The position numbers and the translations under genes were made by a program. A stretch of 64,000 bases of DNA from Rhodohalobacter sp. SW132 (GTDB lineage Bacteria; Bacteroidota; Rhodothermia; Balneolales; Balneolaceae): NCBI RefSeq assembly GCF_003390325.1, contig NZ_QUOK01000003.1:434001-498000 (forward strand), read 5' to 3'. Shown one piece after another: positions 29,786 to 40,410 of this stretch. Under the pieces are notes generated by a model. The model had not been told where the DNA came from, made no database searches, and was given only the letters and a program-made list of their open reading frames with translations. Numbering within the stretch: position 1 is the first letter of the stretch; each line of letters opens with the position of its first letter.

Positions 29786-32700
29786 ATGTTCCAACTACAT
29801 CTTATAGCTACCGGGCCTAACAAAGAAGCCGTCATTAACAAGATCGCTGAACTCACCAGTAAAAGTCCTGAAGAGTCTACAAGAATAGTGCAGGAACTGG
29901 ACATGGTTCAACACAATCTCGAGGAGCGGGAAGCTAAGCGGTTACAGCGTGAGCTGACATCTGTCGGGGCGCAGGTAATGTTACTGCCTGCCGGCGATTT
30001 CACACTGCCTCGCGGCAAACCCTTGCTTTTACAATTACTGGATGAGAACGAGCAGCCTCTTGCCGGGGCCAGCGTACAAATTAATACCCGGAATGATCAA
30101 TTTAATCTTGCAATAGATTCGGCTATTAGTAATGATGAGGGAAACGTTTCAATAACAAATTTTAGTGATCTCGTAACGGAGTTTTTTGAGGAACTGCCCC
30201 CTTTCTGGTTACAGGTCGTCCAGAATGATAATACGTACAAACCCATCCATCAGGCATTTAATTGGCAGACCTTTTCCAACTACCCTGAAACGAGGTTTCT
30301 GGTGCAGATCCGTTCTACAGAGCAGAGAAATGGCCTTAAAGAACACAGCGTCAGTGGTACCGTCTATTCCAGCAGAGGGGTCGGTGTCCCAGGCCTGAAG
30401 GCGATTGCTGTACACAAAAGCCTCGGCGATGATGTCATTTTAGGTGATGGAAAAACCGATGAAAAGGGCGGATATACAATTGAATATTCCACCGAGGATT
30501 TATCGGAAGAATTAAAACAGCCGGACCTGCAGATTAAGGTGGTTGATCCTCATGATGAGGAAATGGAATTAGCCAGATCGTCAGTTCGCTACAATTTCAG
30601 CAGTAAGGAGTCACTGAACGTCATTCTCTCCCCTGAAAAAGATCCCAAACCTGCCCCGGAATACATTCGCTTACATGAGGCCCTCCAAAAGTATACCAAT
30701 GGTCGGAAATTTCACCAATTGAAGGAAGATGATAAACATCAAGATATTAGCTTTCTGGCCAATAAGACCGGTTGGGATGCTCGAATGATCGCTATGGCAG
30801 TACTGGCCCATGAAGGTGCTGAACAAACGGAGCTGCCGCCTCCCCTCTACTATGCTTTATACCGTGCAGGAGTATCTACCGATCCTTTGGAGCTTAACCG
30901 TACAAATGCCCACACCGCAAGGAAAATATGGAAACAGGCAATCGATCAAAATGTTATCGACCCCTCATTTGAAGAGCAACTGGACGATCACATGGAACTG
31001 TTTAAAAAATCCAGTACTGAAACGTTGTTGCAGGATGAATCATCACCGGGGGTATCTACACTGGACCAAATGCTTTCACTGAGCTTAAGTGATGACAATC
31101 AAAAAAGAGAATTTGCTGAGCGATATCTCAATCAAAACCCTGAAGAAGAAAGTTTTTGGGATGGTATTGAAGCTCGGTTTGGCCAAGATCTTAAAGGCAA
31201 GTTGCAGCTTGATGGAAAGCTTGGCGTGTTAACTTCTAATAATGTGCCCTTGATCAAAATGCTACGGGATGAGGATATAGTTACAGAAGATCCGGTGGAG
31301 TTAGTGCAAAACGGATTATACACGACATCGGCTTGGCTAACGGCCATGCAGGACAGAGATATCCCGGTTCCTGAAGATTTGCCGGGCGAAACTATCGAAG
31401 AAAAGCGCCGGCAGTATGCAGATGCAATGGCCGGACAACTAAAAATGAGCTATCCAACAGCCGTTTTAGCTCAACAGGTCGAACGTGAAGAATTATCTTT
31501 GATCGACGAAGGGGTTCGTGTTGGAGTTGCCAATTTCTTAAATACCCACCAGAAGGATTTTACTATTGGTCAGAAGCCCTTTCTCCAATACATCAAAGAG
31601 AAAGAGTTAGATCTGGGGGAGAGCGAAGTACAGGAATTGAAGCGACTGGAGCGGGTGTTCCAGGTTTCAGCTTCACCTGATAGTTTTGAGGTATTACTGG
31701 AAAACAACATTGATTCTGCTCATGCAGCTACAAGAATTGGCAAGAAAGGCATCGTTCATAAGCTCGTATTAGCGGGAATCAGCGAAGAAGAAGCCAACCT
31801 GGTAAGTGAAAAAATACTGCATGTTCAAAGTGCTACAATGAATGTGTTAACCGGGTATACCACTTACATGCAAACGCCGCCAATTTATGCCTTAAACCAC
31901 CTGCATCCGCTATACGATAGGGAGCCCAACGGTGAAAGAGAAGGTATACTTGCATATCCTACATTAGAAGAACTGGTCGGCGAGATGGATTTCTGCGATT
32001 GCAAGCATTGTCGCTCCGTGCTTAGTCCCGCCGCTTATCTGGTAGAATTACTTCAATTTATAAATAAAAATCCTAAAGACTTTGAGGATGTAATTGGCGA
32101 AAACCCCTTGGATATCCTTAATCAACGTCGGCCGGATATAGAGCATATCCAGCTTACATGCGAAAATACAAACACTGTTCTGCCCTACATTGACCTGGTC
32201 AATGAAATCCTGGAACACTTCGTGGTAAATAATTCTCTGGATAATTTTCACGGATTCAATATCGAGGGTAATATCAGTACGGAAGAACTGCTGGCCAATC
32301 CACAATTTGTTCAATCAGAAGCGTATGATATAGTCAAGCAGCAGATCTATCCATTTCAGCTTCCGTTTAACCAGCCGTTGGCTGCTTTACGGCGCCTTTT
32401 TGAGCATCTTGAGGTTCCTCTATATCAAGCTATGACAAAGCTGCGGGCGGATGACAACGGGGCAACCTGGACAGACATTCACTTGGAATTCCTTGGTATA
32501 TCTCAGCAGGAGTATGCCATTTTAACCGCTAATAAGAAAAAAATAGCAGAATATTATGGTATGTCTGAAGGAGCAAATCTGCAGACCGTCTTGACGGCCA
32601 ATGGTACATATGCCAAGGATTTCAGCCGTACTGTGGATATCACTTACAAAGAACTTACCCGAATCGTTAAAACGCAGTTTATCAATCCTTCTTCTAACCT

Positions 32701-35700
32701 GATCCCAAAGCTCGAACAACTGCGTGTTTCAATGAACGCAATTGTAGGATTGATTGACGGCAACATAAGTGATGCAGCCTTTGACAATCTGCTCGACGAT
32801 GATCTTAATACAGACCTATTTGACGGCGATGTGAAGAGCTGGATTCGGGAACGATCAGAAACGATCAAGGGACTTGTTTTACTCATGGACCGAAGCGGGA
32901 AAGCGGACGAATGCAGCTTTGAGCAGCTGGAAATAAGGTATGCCGATGACACACCTATCGATGAGCTGGACTATTTCAAATTCATGCGATTTATCCGTTT
33001 GTGGAAAAAATTGGGTTGGACCATTGAGCAGACCGACAAGACCATCATGGCACTTTGGAGTAATGCAGAGGATGCAAATACTATTGAGAAATTAAACGAC
33101 GGATTTGCTGCACTAATCCAGAAAGTAGCACACGTGCGAAAAGTGATGGAGCTTTTGGATATTAATCCCCGGCGTAATTTGCTTAAAACTCTGGCCCTCT
33201 TTGGTACTATCGATATTCACCATCCACAATCGCTTTATCAAACCTTATTTTTAAATGCCACTATATCGAATATAGATGACGTCTTTCAAGAAAATCCAAG
33301 CGGCGAATACTTGTCCGATCCGGATGTAAAAGTAATAGATCATGAGACTGCTGTCTTAGCTGCTCTCAATCTGAGTTCACATAAGCTGAGACTCATATTG
33401 CGTCGTCTTAAAGGTGAGCTTGCGTTAGATAAAATTGAAGATGTACCGTTGACTTTAGATAACGTAACATTTATTCATCGTTATAGCTATCTGAGTCGTC
33501 AGTTGAAACTTAGTATCGAAGAAGTATTACTGCTTCAGAACCTATCCGGAATTGACCCTTTCGAAGGTTTAGAAGGTACAGAACCGGGTATCATTCGGTT
33601 TATAGAATTGGCTCAAAATCTGAGCAATTCAGATTTTACAATACCTCAACTCACCTACTTTCTGCGCCATGAAGATTTATCAGGTAAAGCATCGCCTTCC
33701 GAAAAAGACATGCTTGAGGTCGCAAAGCAAATTAAAGATGAACTGCAGCGAATAGAAAATGAGAACACATCCATTAGTGACCCAACCGGAGAGGCACTCC
33801 GATCGAAAATGGTCCAGGTTTATGATCAAGCCGTTGTAGACCAGTTTTTCAGCATCGTTAATAACGATATTTCGTTTGAAGTGGAGGGTTATGACCATCA
33901 TGTACCCTCGCTGGAGAGTGAACTTCGAGAGGTAACCAATCGACTCAGTTACAACGATTTTCAAAAGGTGCTTTTGTTCAAGGGAATCATGACCTCCGAT
34001 GAGAAGGATAAATTAGAGAATGAGGCCAATAACATTCCGGAAGCTGATAATGCACGAACCGCGTTTATCGCTGCCATTGAGTCCTTGTTTGATCAGGGGG
34101 AGGATGCTGAAGAACAATTTTTTGAGCAGTATCCCGAACTAAAGAATCCATACAACAGCTTCAAAACAAACAATAACTTTGAAAAGCTACTCAATGATAT
34201 ACTTGAGAGCTTTAAAATTCGGGTCAAGAATCTGGCGGTCAGGCAAACGCTTGCTGATGCATTGAGTATAGAAACAGAGCGCACAAAGGCGCTGCTAAAC
34301 GATTCTGCCGTATTGCATTCCGTCACCGAAAATAATGATCCTGCAATTGAGGATTATTTGGCTCTCGAAAACAATGGAGTTTCGGCTGTTTATACTTTCC
34401 AGGATAATTCAACGGAAGAGCAATCACTTTCAAATATCAATACGGCATTAGATAGTCATCAGCTGCCCGACAGTAGCCCGCTCGAAGAAGTAGCCTATTC
34501 ATTTTACACTGATGTACCTAAAAAAGGTTTTTATAATTTTCGATTGGAAACGGACGATGGAGCTGATGTTTCGTTTTCCCTCGATAATGAAAAAGTAGAT
34601 GGCACTAACACCAACGGCATTTGGGAAAACAGCGAAGCGATTGAATTGGAAGCAAACCAACTGCATCACTTTAAAATAGTTCTCTCGAATGTAGTCGATA
34701 AGGCAATTTTGAAGTGGGTCTCTGAAAATGGCCCCTCCAACTATCGCTCGCTTCCAGATAGTACACTTTATCCCGGGCAGGCTATTCAGCATTTCAATTT
34801 GAGTTACCTGAGATTTTTAAAAGCAGTTACGTTGCTGGAAACGCTGTATATGACAGACAAAGAGATCCGATATTTTAGTAACTCGTTTAAGATTGATGAT
34901 TCGGGCTTTTTAAATGCCATTCCTGTCAATTATAACTCTGCAAATGCCGAAAGCTTGCTGAAAGTAATTATCAACCTGCTGCAATACAAACAGATACAGG
35001 AAGACCTGGAAGCGGAAAGTGAGGATTTTGTCGCCGTGCTTTCTGATCCTTCAGCCACTTATACCAACTCGCAAGGAGAGGAAGAGAGCCTTCTTTTAAA
35101 GATTACAGGGTGGGATGAGGACAGTTTTGATGCGTTATTAGCAGAATTCGGTCTATCTGATGCTGATCTATCGGACATCAAAAACTTTTATAGAATTTCG
35201 GAAGCATTACGACTTGTAAACACAACAGGTTTGCCAGCTAAAAAACTGCTCGAATCAACTACGAATGTGCCCGATGGTAACACAGTTGACACACTTCAGC
35301 ATGCCATTCGCATAAAATATGACGAACGAGCGTGGCTTAGCGTAATCCAGCCCATTAATGATGACCTTCGGAATATTCAGCGGGATGCTCTTGTGGAGTA
35401 TGTTCTACGGCTTTTACAACAGAATGAAGGCACCGAAATGATTGATACGGTCGATAAGCTCTTCGAGTACTTTTTAATCGATGTGGCGATGGATTCTTGT
35501 ATGAAGACGTCTCGCATTAAGCAGGCCATCTCATCGGTACAACTTTTTATACACCGTTGCTTACTAAACCTGGAACAGCAAACCGGTAATGATAAAGGTG
35601 TTGATCCGGCCATTATTGACAGCAAGCAATGGGAGTGGATGAAACGCTACCGTGTGTGGGAAGCAAACCGCAAAGTATATCTCCATCCTGAAAACTGGCT

Positions 35701-37009
35701 GGAACCAGAACTTCGTGATAATAAATCATCCTTCTTTAAAGAACTGGAGAGCGAGCTGCTGCAATCCGACATTACGGAAGACCGGGCCCGTACTGTATTG
35801 CTAACTTACCTTGAAAAACTCGATGAAGTTGCCAAGCTGGACATTGCCGGAGTATGCCTACAGGAAAATCAGATATCGAAAGAAGGTAAATACTACAATG
35901 CGGATGATGTACTTCACATCTTTGGGAAGACACAGGGAACGGGAGCCAAATATTACTATCGGCGCTTCGAAGGCGGATACTTTACGCCTTGGGAAAAGGT
36001 TGATCTTGATATCGAGGGAGAACCCATTTTACCCGTTATATGGAAAGATAGGCTTTTTCTGTTCTGGCTGAATATTATTCAGAAAGGAGTAAGAAGCGAT
36101 AAAACACCAATCAGTGGTAATGGTAATCTCATTGAAGCTGAATTCGATTCTTCAGCTATTGAAGAGAATAGTAAAATAAATGTTGAAATAAGCCTGTCCT
36201 GGAGTGAATATTTTAACGGGGAATGGCAGCCGCGGAGGATGTCAGATGTTAATGATCCTGTAATTTTTAAAAATATCAATGCAGAAGATTTTAAAAGAAA
36301 AGAAGTTAAGCTTACATCGAATAGTAAAAGTTCAAAGGTCTTGAATCTTCATATTTATGATGAAATAGAGTCCGTAAAAAATTGGAGTCATGGATTTCAT
36401 TTAAAGAATAAGTATTCAGCCTCATTAGGATCTCGCAATTTAAATTATGAAAATTTAAGGTCAATTAATACAGATAACGAAAAGGTTAATGTGACCGTTG
36501 AACAGAAAAATCAAATACTCAATAGGCACAACTATAGTCTTACACATACTATTCTTAATAGTGCGAATACCAGCAACTCTGTTCAGCCTGGTCTTTTCAC
36601 ATCACCTTACCATACACCATTTTTTATTCAAAATGAGGAACACGTGTTCTTTGTACAGCTCAGACAGACATTTGAACCTATCCAAATTAATCCCGATTAC
36701 GGGTCAGGTAAAATTGATGTGAATATAGCTAACGGAGTAGTTATAACACCTGCTTCGGATATTTCAAGGATAGATATTGAACGCTTGAGGGATTTAGAAA
36801 AGGTTTTAATTAAAGATCCAATATTAAACAATGACGGTCCGGGATGGATTGATCCCGCCCCAATTAAAAAAGGATTTATAGAAAGCCGGATCAATAAAGC
36901 ATTGCTCTCTGAAGATACACTATTGTTCCGCGGTAGGGTAATTGGAGCCACCAGAAGCAGTGATCCAAAAGACATACGAGGGTTAATCAATTCTTCATTC
37001 AACCAATAA
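29786..37009 (+). CDS. Tc toxin TcA1, N-terminal part (shell, PA14-like, neuraminidase-like region)
   Basis: First part of a split TcA (2,407 aa), the subunit that binds cells and builds the injection channel. Residues 1-72 read like the C-terminal domain of ribosomal protein L7/L12 (ATGPNKEAVINKIAELT, AKRLQRELTSVGAQVML). About 75-290 has two transthyretin/CarboxypepD_reg-like modules (SVSGTVYSSRGVGVPGLKA). A helical shell follows, with the TcA hallmark FCDCKHCRSVLSPAAYLVEL near 735. A PA14-like domain lies at about 1,550-1,665 (GFYNFRLETDDGADVSFSLD), inserted in the shell and a candidate receptor binder. The neuraminidase-like region starts WMKRYRVWEANRKVYLHPEN near 1,950. The protein stops before the pore-forming helices, which are in the next ORF 10 bp downstream in another frame. 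No signal peptide. The combined length (about 3,490 aa) exceeds typical TcA (about 2,400-2,600). Confidence 0.9.
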   Translation: MFQLHLIATGPNKEAVINKIAELTSKSPEESTRIVQELDMVQHNLEEREAKRLQRELTSVGAQVMLLPAGDFTLPRGKPLLLQLLDENEQPLAGASVQINTRNDQFNLAIDSAISNDEGNVSITNFSDLVTEFFEELPPFWLQVVQNDNTYKPIHQAFNWQTFSNYPETRFLVQIRSTEQRNGLKEHSVSGTVYSSRGVGVPGLKAIAVHKSLGDDVILGDGKTDEKGGYTIEYSTEDLSEELKQPDLQIKVVDPHDEEMELARSSVRYNFSSKESLNVILSPEKDPKPAPEYIRLHEALQKYTNGRKFHQLKEDDKHQDISFLANKTGWDARMIAMAVLAHEGAEQTELPPPLYYALYRAGVSTDPLELNRTNAHTARKIWKQAIDQNVIDPSFEEQLDDHMELFKKSSTETLLQDESSPGVSTLDQMLSLSLSDDNQKREFAERYLNQNPEEESFWDGIEARFGQDLKGKLQLDGKLGVLTSNNVPLIKMLRDEDIVTEDPVELVQNGLYTTSAWLTAMQDRDIPVPEDLPGETIEEKRRQYADAMAGQLKMSYPTAVLAQQVEREELSLIDEGVRVGVANFLNTHQKDFTIGQKPFLQYIKEKELDLGESEVQELKRLERVFQVSASPDSFEVLLENNIDSAHAATRIGKKGIVHKLVLAGISEEEANLVSEKILHVQSATMNVLTGYTTYMQTPPIYALNHLHPLYDREPNGEREGILAYPTLEELVGEMDFCDCKHCRSVLSPAAYLVELLQFINKNPKDFEDVIGENPLDILNQRRPDIEHIQLTCENTNTVLPYIDLVNEILEHFVVNNSLDNFHGFNIEGNISTEELLANPQFVQSEAYDIVKQQIYPFQLPFNQPLAALRRLFEHLEVPLYQAMTKLRADDNGATWTDIHLEFLGISQQEYAILTANKKKIAEYYGMSEGANLQTVLTANGTYAKDFSRTVDITYKELTRIVKTQFINPSSNLIPKLEQLRVSMNAIVGLIDGNISDAAFDNLLDDDLNTDLFDGDVKSWIRERSETIKGLVLLMDRSGKADECSFEQLEIRYADDTPIDELDYFKFMRFIRLWKKLGWTIEQTDKTIMALWSNAEDANTIEKLNDGFAALIQKVAHVRKVMELLDINPRRNLLKTLALFGTIDIHHPQSLYQTLFLNATISNIDDVFQENPSGEYLSDPDVKVIDHETAVLAALNLSSHKLRLILRRLKGELALDKIEDVPLTLDNVTFIHRYSYLSRQLKLSIEEVLLLQNLSGIDPFEGLEGTEPGIIRFIELAQNLSNSDFTIPQLTYFLRHEDLSGKASPSEKDMLEVAKQIKDELQRIENENTSISDPTGEALRSKMVQVYDQAVVDQFFSIVNNDISFEVEGYDHHVPSLESELREVTNRLSYNDFQKVLLFKGIMTSDEKDKLENEANNIPEADNARTAFIAAIESLFDQGEDAEEQFFEQYPELKNPYNSFKTNNNFEKLLNDILESFKIRVKNLAVRQTLADALSIETERTKALLNDSAVLHSVTENNDPAIEDYLALENNGVSAVYTFQDNSTEEQSLSNINTALDSHQLPDSSPLEEVAYSFYTDVPKKGFYNFRLETDDGADVSFSLDNEKVDGTNTNGIWENSEAIELEANQLHHFKIVLSNVVDKAILKWVSENGPSNYRSLPDSTLYPGQAIQHFNLSYLRFLKAVTLLETLYMTDKEIRYFSNSFKIDDSGFLNAIPVNYNSANAESLLKVIINLLQYKQIQEDLEAESEDFVAVLSDPSATYTNSQGEEESLLLKITGWDEDSFDALLAEFGLSDADLSDIKNFYRISEALRLVNTTGLPAKKLLESTTNVPDGNTVDTLQHAIRIKYDERAWLSVIQPINDDLRNIQRDALVEYVLRLLQQNEGTEMIDTVDKLFEYFLIDVAMDSCMKTSRIKQAISSVQLFIHRCLLNLEQQTGNDKGVDPAIIDSKQWEWMKRYRVWEANRKVYLHPENWLEPELRDNKSSFFKELESELLQSDITEDRARTVLLTYLEKLDEVAKLDIAGVCLQENQISKEGKYYNADDVLHIFGKTQGTGAKYYYRRFEGGYFTPWEKVDLDIEGEPILPVIWKDRLFLFWLNIIQKGVRSDKTPISGNGNLIEAEFDSSAIEENSKINVEISLSWSEYFNGEWQPRRMSDVNDPVIFKNINAEDFKRKEVKLTSNSKSSKVLNLHIYDEIESVKNWSHGFHLKNKYSASLGSRNLNYENLRSINTDNEKVNVTVEQKNQILNRHNYSLTHTILNSANTSNSVQPGLFTSPYHTPFFIQNEEHVFFVQLRQTFEPIQINPDYGSGKIDVNIANGVVITPASDISRIDIERLRDLEKVLIKDPILNNDGPGWIDPAPIKKGFIESRINKALLSEDTLLFRGRVIGATRSSDPKDIRGLINSSFNQ

Positions 37010-37019
37010 AAATATTGCT

Positions 37020-40000
37020 ATGAATTACTTAGGACATCAGCACCAAAAAAGAAAAATCACTTACAAATTTTCCAACCATTTTCATCCTTACATAGGGGAA
37101 CTGACAACGAAACTCAATAACGGATCTTTAGACGGAGTTTTGGATGTCGATTTTCTTGAAAGTTTAGGAAAAGATGAAGATAAAACGCTCAAAGAAATTT
37201 ATGAGCCTCAAAGCAAAACTGGTAGCAATCAGAGCCATCCGTATCAGGTAGAAATGCAAGAGCTGGAAATTGACATCAGTGTAGACGGTCCTTATTCACC
37301 CTACAACTGGGAACTATTTTTCCATGTTCCCTTCACCATTGCGGTTCATTTGAGTAAAAATCAGCGTTTTGCTGAGGCTCAGCACTGGTTTCACTATATT
37401 TTTGATCCTACTAATAACGATACTTCAGTTCCGGCACCTAAACGGTTCTGGAACTTCCTGGCTTTTCGACAAAAGTCGGATGTAGATATGGTGGACGACT
37501 TGTTGAAAACTCTCAGTCGGCCCGAAGACAGTGAAACCAAAGAGAGAGTCAGTAAAAGTATAGAAGCCTGGAGGCGGCATCCCTTTCAACCCCACGTTAT
37601 TGCCCGTACCCGGTTTGTGGCCTACCAGTTGCAGGTGATCATGAAATATCTGGACAACCTTATCTCGTGGGGAGACAGCCTGTTTCGCCAGGATACCATT
37701 GAAACCTTAAATGAAGCCACTCAGTTATACGTGTTAGCGGCAAATATTCTGGGCCCTAAACCCCAGTCTATTCCCCGCAGAGGAACCACCAAACCCCAAA
37801 CTTTTGCATCGCTAAAGAATAAACTGGACTCTTTTGGAAATGCGCTGGTTGATTTGGAAAACAGGTTTCCTTTCAATCAAAGTATTCCGCAAACAAAAAA
37901 AACAGACACCGAAGGTACAGAAACGCTGTTGGGCATTGGTCAAACATTGTACTTCTGCATTCCAATAAACGATCAACTACTGGGTTACTGGGATTTGGTT
38001 GCCGATCGGTTATTTAAAATCCGACATTGCATGAACATCGAAGGCATCGTTAGGCAGCTGCCACTGTTTCAGCCTCCCATTGATCCGGGCATGCTTGTTA
38101 AAGCGGCCGCAGGAGGAATCGATATCAGCAGTTTGGTAAGCGGGTTGAATCAACCTTTATCTCCCGTCCGTTCAACACTCTTAATTCAGAAAGCACAGGA
38201 AATTTGTGGCGAGGTACGTTCATTGGGTAACTCGTTGCTATCTGTACTGGAGAAGAAGGACGGTGAAGCCATTTCTCTCCTGCGACAAGAGCAGGATATT
38301 CGCATCCAGGAGCTGTCGCGTGATGTTCGTTATCTACAGTGGAAAGAGTCAGAATCGGCTACCTTCTCTTTACTAAAATCCAGAGAATCAGCCTACCAGA
38401 GATATCGCTACTACAAACTATTGTTAGGAAACAAAGAAGGCGATTTTAGCGATCTCGAACAAGTAGATTTAGAACGTACCACTCTAACAGAAGAAAACTT
38501 TGATGAGGTATATCAAGAGCTGGTTGGTAAATATGAGGAAGATATTCACTTAGATGATTATTCGATTACCGATCAAGCAGATAGCAGCAGTCCTTCCAAT
38601 CAATCCGGTGCAACCGGGCTAGGGGAACTGCATTTAAATCGGAATGAATCGAAAGAGTTAAATCAGCATATGTTGGATGCCAGAAAGTTTAGAGATACTT
38701 CAAATTCGGCAAGCCACATTGGTTCGACTCTTGCTTTAATACCTTCTATGGGAATTGATTTTCATTATTGGGGCATAGGTGGTCGTAGTAAGGTTTCGGG
38801 AGGTGAAATGTTAGCTGCAGTACAAAGATTAGTATCTAATTATTATAGTTTTAAAGCATCAAATGAAGATAGTTATGGAGCTAGTGCCTCCAAAACTGCT
38901 ACCTATGAACGTCGAGCCAACGACTGGATGCTACAAGCCAACCTTGCTGCCAAAGAGCTTACTCAAATGGGCCGGCAAATCATTTCATCGTTGATACGGG
39001 AACAAATCACAAAAAAGGAATACGATAATCAGCTACAGCAGATTGAGCATGCCAAAGAAGTGGACACCTTCCTAAGGGATAAATTCACAAACGATGAGCT
39101 GTATTCCTGGATGCAGGGAGAGCTCTCCAGACTCTATCATGAGTCCTATAAATTTGCTTTTGACATTGCTAAAAAAGCAGAACAAACCATGAAACACGAG
39201 CTCATGCGCCCGGAAGCAAATGAGCGAGACTTTATCAAATTCAACTACTGGGATGCCGGCAGGAAAGGCCTGCTGGCCGGGGAAGCCCTTACGTTTGATC
39301 TCAAGCGTATGGAAATGGCTTACCACGAATACAATAAGCGGGAATATGAGATTACGAAACATATTTCCATAAAGCAGCTGAATCCAATGGCACTGCTGCA
39401 ATTAAAATCTGCAGGCGTGTGCGACGTTCAGGTTCCGGAGTGGCTTTTTGATATGGACTGTCCTGGCCATTACATGCGCCGCATTAAAAATGTTGCGGTA
39501 TCAATTCCAGCAGTTGCAGGTCCATATACAAGTATAAACTGCACGCTTTCACTACAGAAAAGTACCATTCGAAAATCGCCAATCATTGGTGATCAATATG
39601 CACGTGATATTGAAAACGAGGATTCCCGCTTTATAGATTATTATGGAACGATCGAATCCATTGTGACCAGCAGCGCTCAAAATGACAGTGGTATGTTCGA
39701 TGTAAATTTACGTGATGAGCGTTTTCTGCCTTTTGAGAATGCAGGTGCCGAAAGCACATGGCGTATAGAACTACCCTCTGAAGTTCGCCAATTTGACTAT
39801 AATACGATTTCAGATGTGATCCTTCATATTCGCTATACGTCAAGACAAGGTGGCGGCCAAATGGCTAAAGAGGCCTCGTCCAACATCAAAACATTGGTAG
39901 GAAATGTTAATAAAAATGGGCTTACCCGTTTGTTTAGCCTGAAGCATGACTTCCCCACAGAATGGCGTAAGTTTAGTAATTCGGAAGATAGAACCTTCAA

Positions 40001-40268
40001 AGCCACTATAACTAAGGATCACTTTCCATACATAACACAAATTGGTGATATAAATGTGGACGACGATAGTGGTTCACTGCCTTATCAACTAATCGAGATT
40101 AAGCAAGATAATCTGGATTTAAATACAATTCCTTTAAATAATATTGGTATTAATTTAGCTATAGATGACAGTGATAAAGGACTCGAAATAACAGATGATG
40201 AAGCCGGGACCTTAAAAGGTATAGATGGTGATCTGTTCTTTCTGGTTTATTATAGTATTGATGTTTAG
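37020..40268 (+). CDS. Tc toxin TcA1, C-terminal part (pore and TcB-binding)
   Basis: Second part of TcA1 (1,082 aa), starting ATG 10 bp after the stop of the first part. It holds the conserved segment GPYSPYNWELFFHVPFTIA near residue 90, the long helices of the central channel (LLSVLEKKDGEAISLLRQEQ near 410), a hydrophobic pore-tip segment (about 560-600, IGSTLALIPSMGIDFHYWG), the returning helix with SWMQGELSRLYHESYKFAFD (near 695), and the TcB-binding end CPGHYMRRIKNVAVSIPAVA (about 815) followed by beta strands. It should assemble with the upstream protein. The frame is open upstream only to 36987, so it overlaps the first ORF by about 20 nt and could be joined only by a +1 shift there. 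No Shine-Dalgarno is seen; translational coupling is likely. Confidence 0.92.
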   Translation: MNYLGHQHQKRKITYKFSNHFHPYIGELTTKLNNGSLDGVLDVDFLESLGKDEDKTLKEIYEPQSKTGSNQSHPYQVEMQELEIDISVDGPYSPYNWELFFHVPFTIAVHLSKNQRFAEAQHWFHYIFDPTNNDTSVPAPKRFWNFLAFRQKSDVDMVDDLLKTLSRPEDSETKERVSKSIEAWRRHPFQPHVIARTRFVAYQLQVIMKYLDNLISWGDSLFRQDTIETLNEATQLYVLAANILGPKPQSIPRRGTTKPQTFASLKNKLDSFGNALVDLENRFPFNQSIPQTKKTDTEGTETLLGIGQTLYFCIPINDQLLGYWDLVADRLFKIRHCMNIEGIVRQLPLFQPPIDPGMLVKAAAGGIDISSLVSGLNQPLSPVRSTLLIQKAQEICGEVRSLGNSLLSVLEKKDGEAISLLRQEQDIRIQELSRDVRYLQWKESESATFSLLKSRESAYQRYRYYKLLLGNKEGDFSDLEQVDLERTTLTEENFDEVYQELVGKYEEDIHLDDYSITDQADSSSPSNQSGATGLGELHLNRNESKELNQHMLDARKFRDTSNSASHIGSTLALIPSMGIDFHYWGIGGRSKVSGGEMLAAVQRLVSNYYSFKASNEDSYGASASKTATYERRANDWMLQANLAAKELTQMGRQIISSLIREQITKKEYDNQLQQIEHAKEVDTFLRDKFTNDELYSWMQGELSRLYHESYKFAFDIAKKAEQTMKHELMRPEANERDFIKFNYWDAGRKGLLAGEALTFDLKRMEMAYHEYNKREYEITKHISIKQLNPMALLQLKSAGVCDVQVPEWLFDMDCPGHYMRRIKNVAVSIPAVAGPYTSINCTLSLQKSTIRKSPIIGDQYARDIENEDSRFIDYYGTIESIVTSSAQNDSGMFDVNLRDERFLPFENAGAESTWRIELPSEVRQFDYNTISDVILHIRYTSRQGGGQMAKEASSNIKTLVGNVNKNGLTRLFSLKHDFPTEWRKFSNSEDRTFKATITKDHFPYITQIGDINVDDDSGSLPYQLIEIKQDNLDLNTIPLNNIGINLAIDDSDKGLEITDDEAGTLKGIDGDLFFLVYYSIDV

Positions 40269-40410
40269 AAATAAGTTTTGATCTTCGGAGAACAAGCTGT
40301 CAACCAGATCGATTTTCGATTTATAGGACTGCCAGCTCCGTCCTTCCATTAAAAAAAGCATTAGATATTAACGCTCTGGCGCTTACATCTATATTTATGT
40401 ATGATCCTCA

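Noticed and set aside
36960..37060. Homopolymer sequencing error as the cause of the TcA1 split
   Set aside because: The only A-run follows the TAA stop and changing its length would not remove the stop; the shared open window 36987-37006 has no long run.
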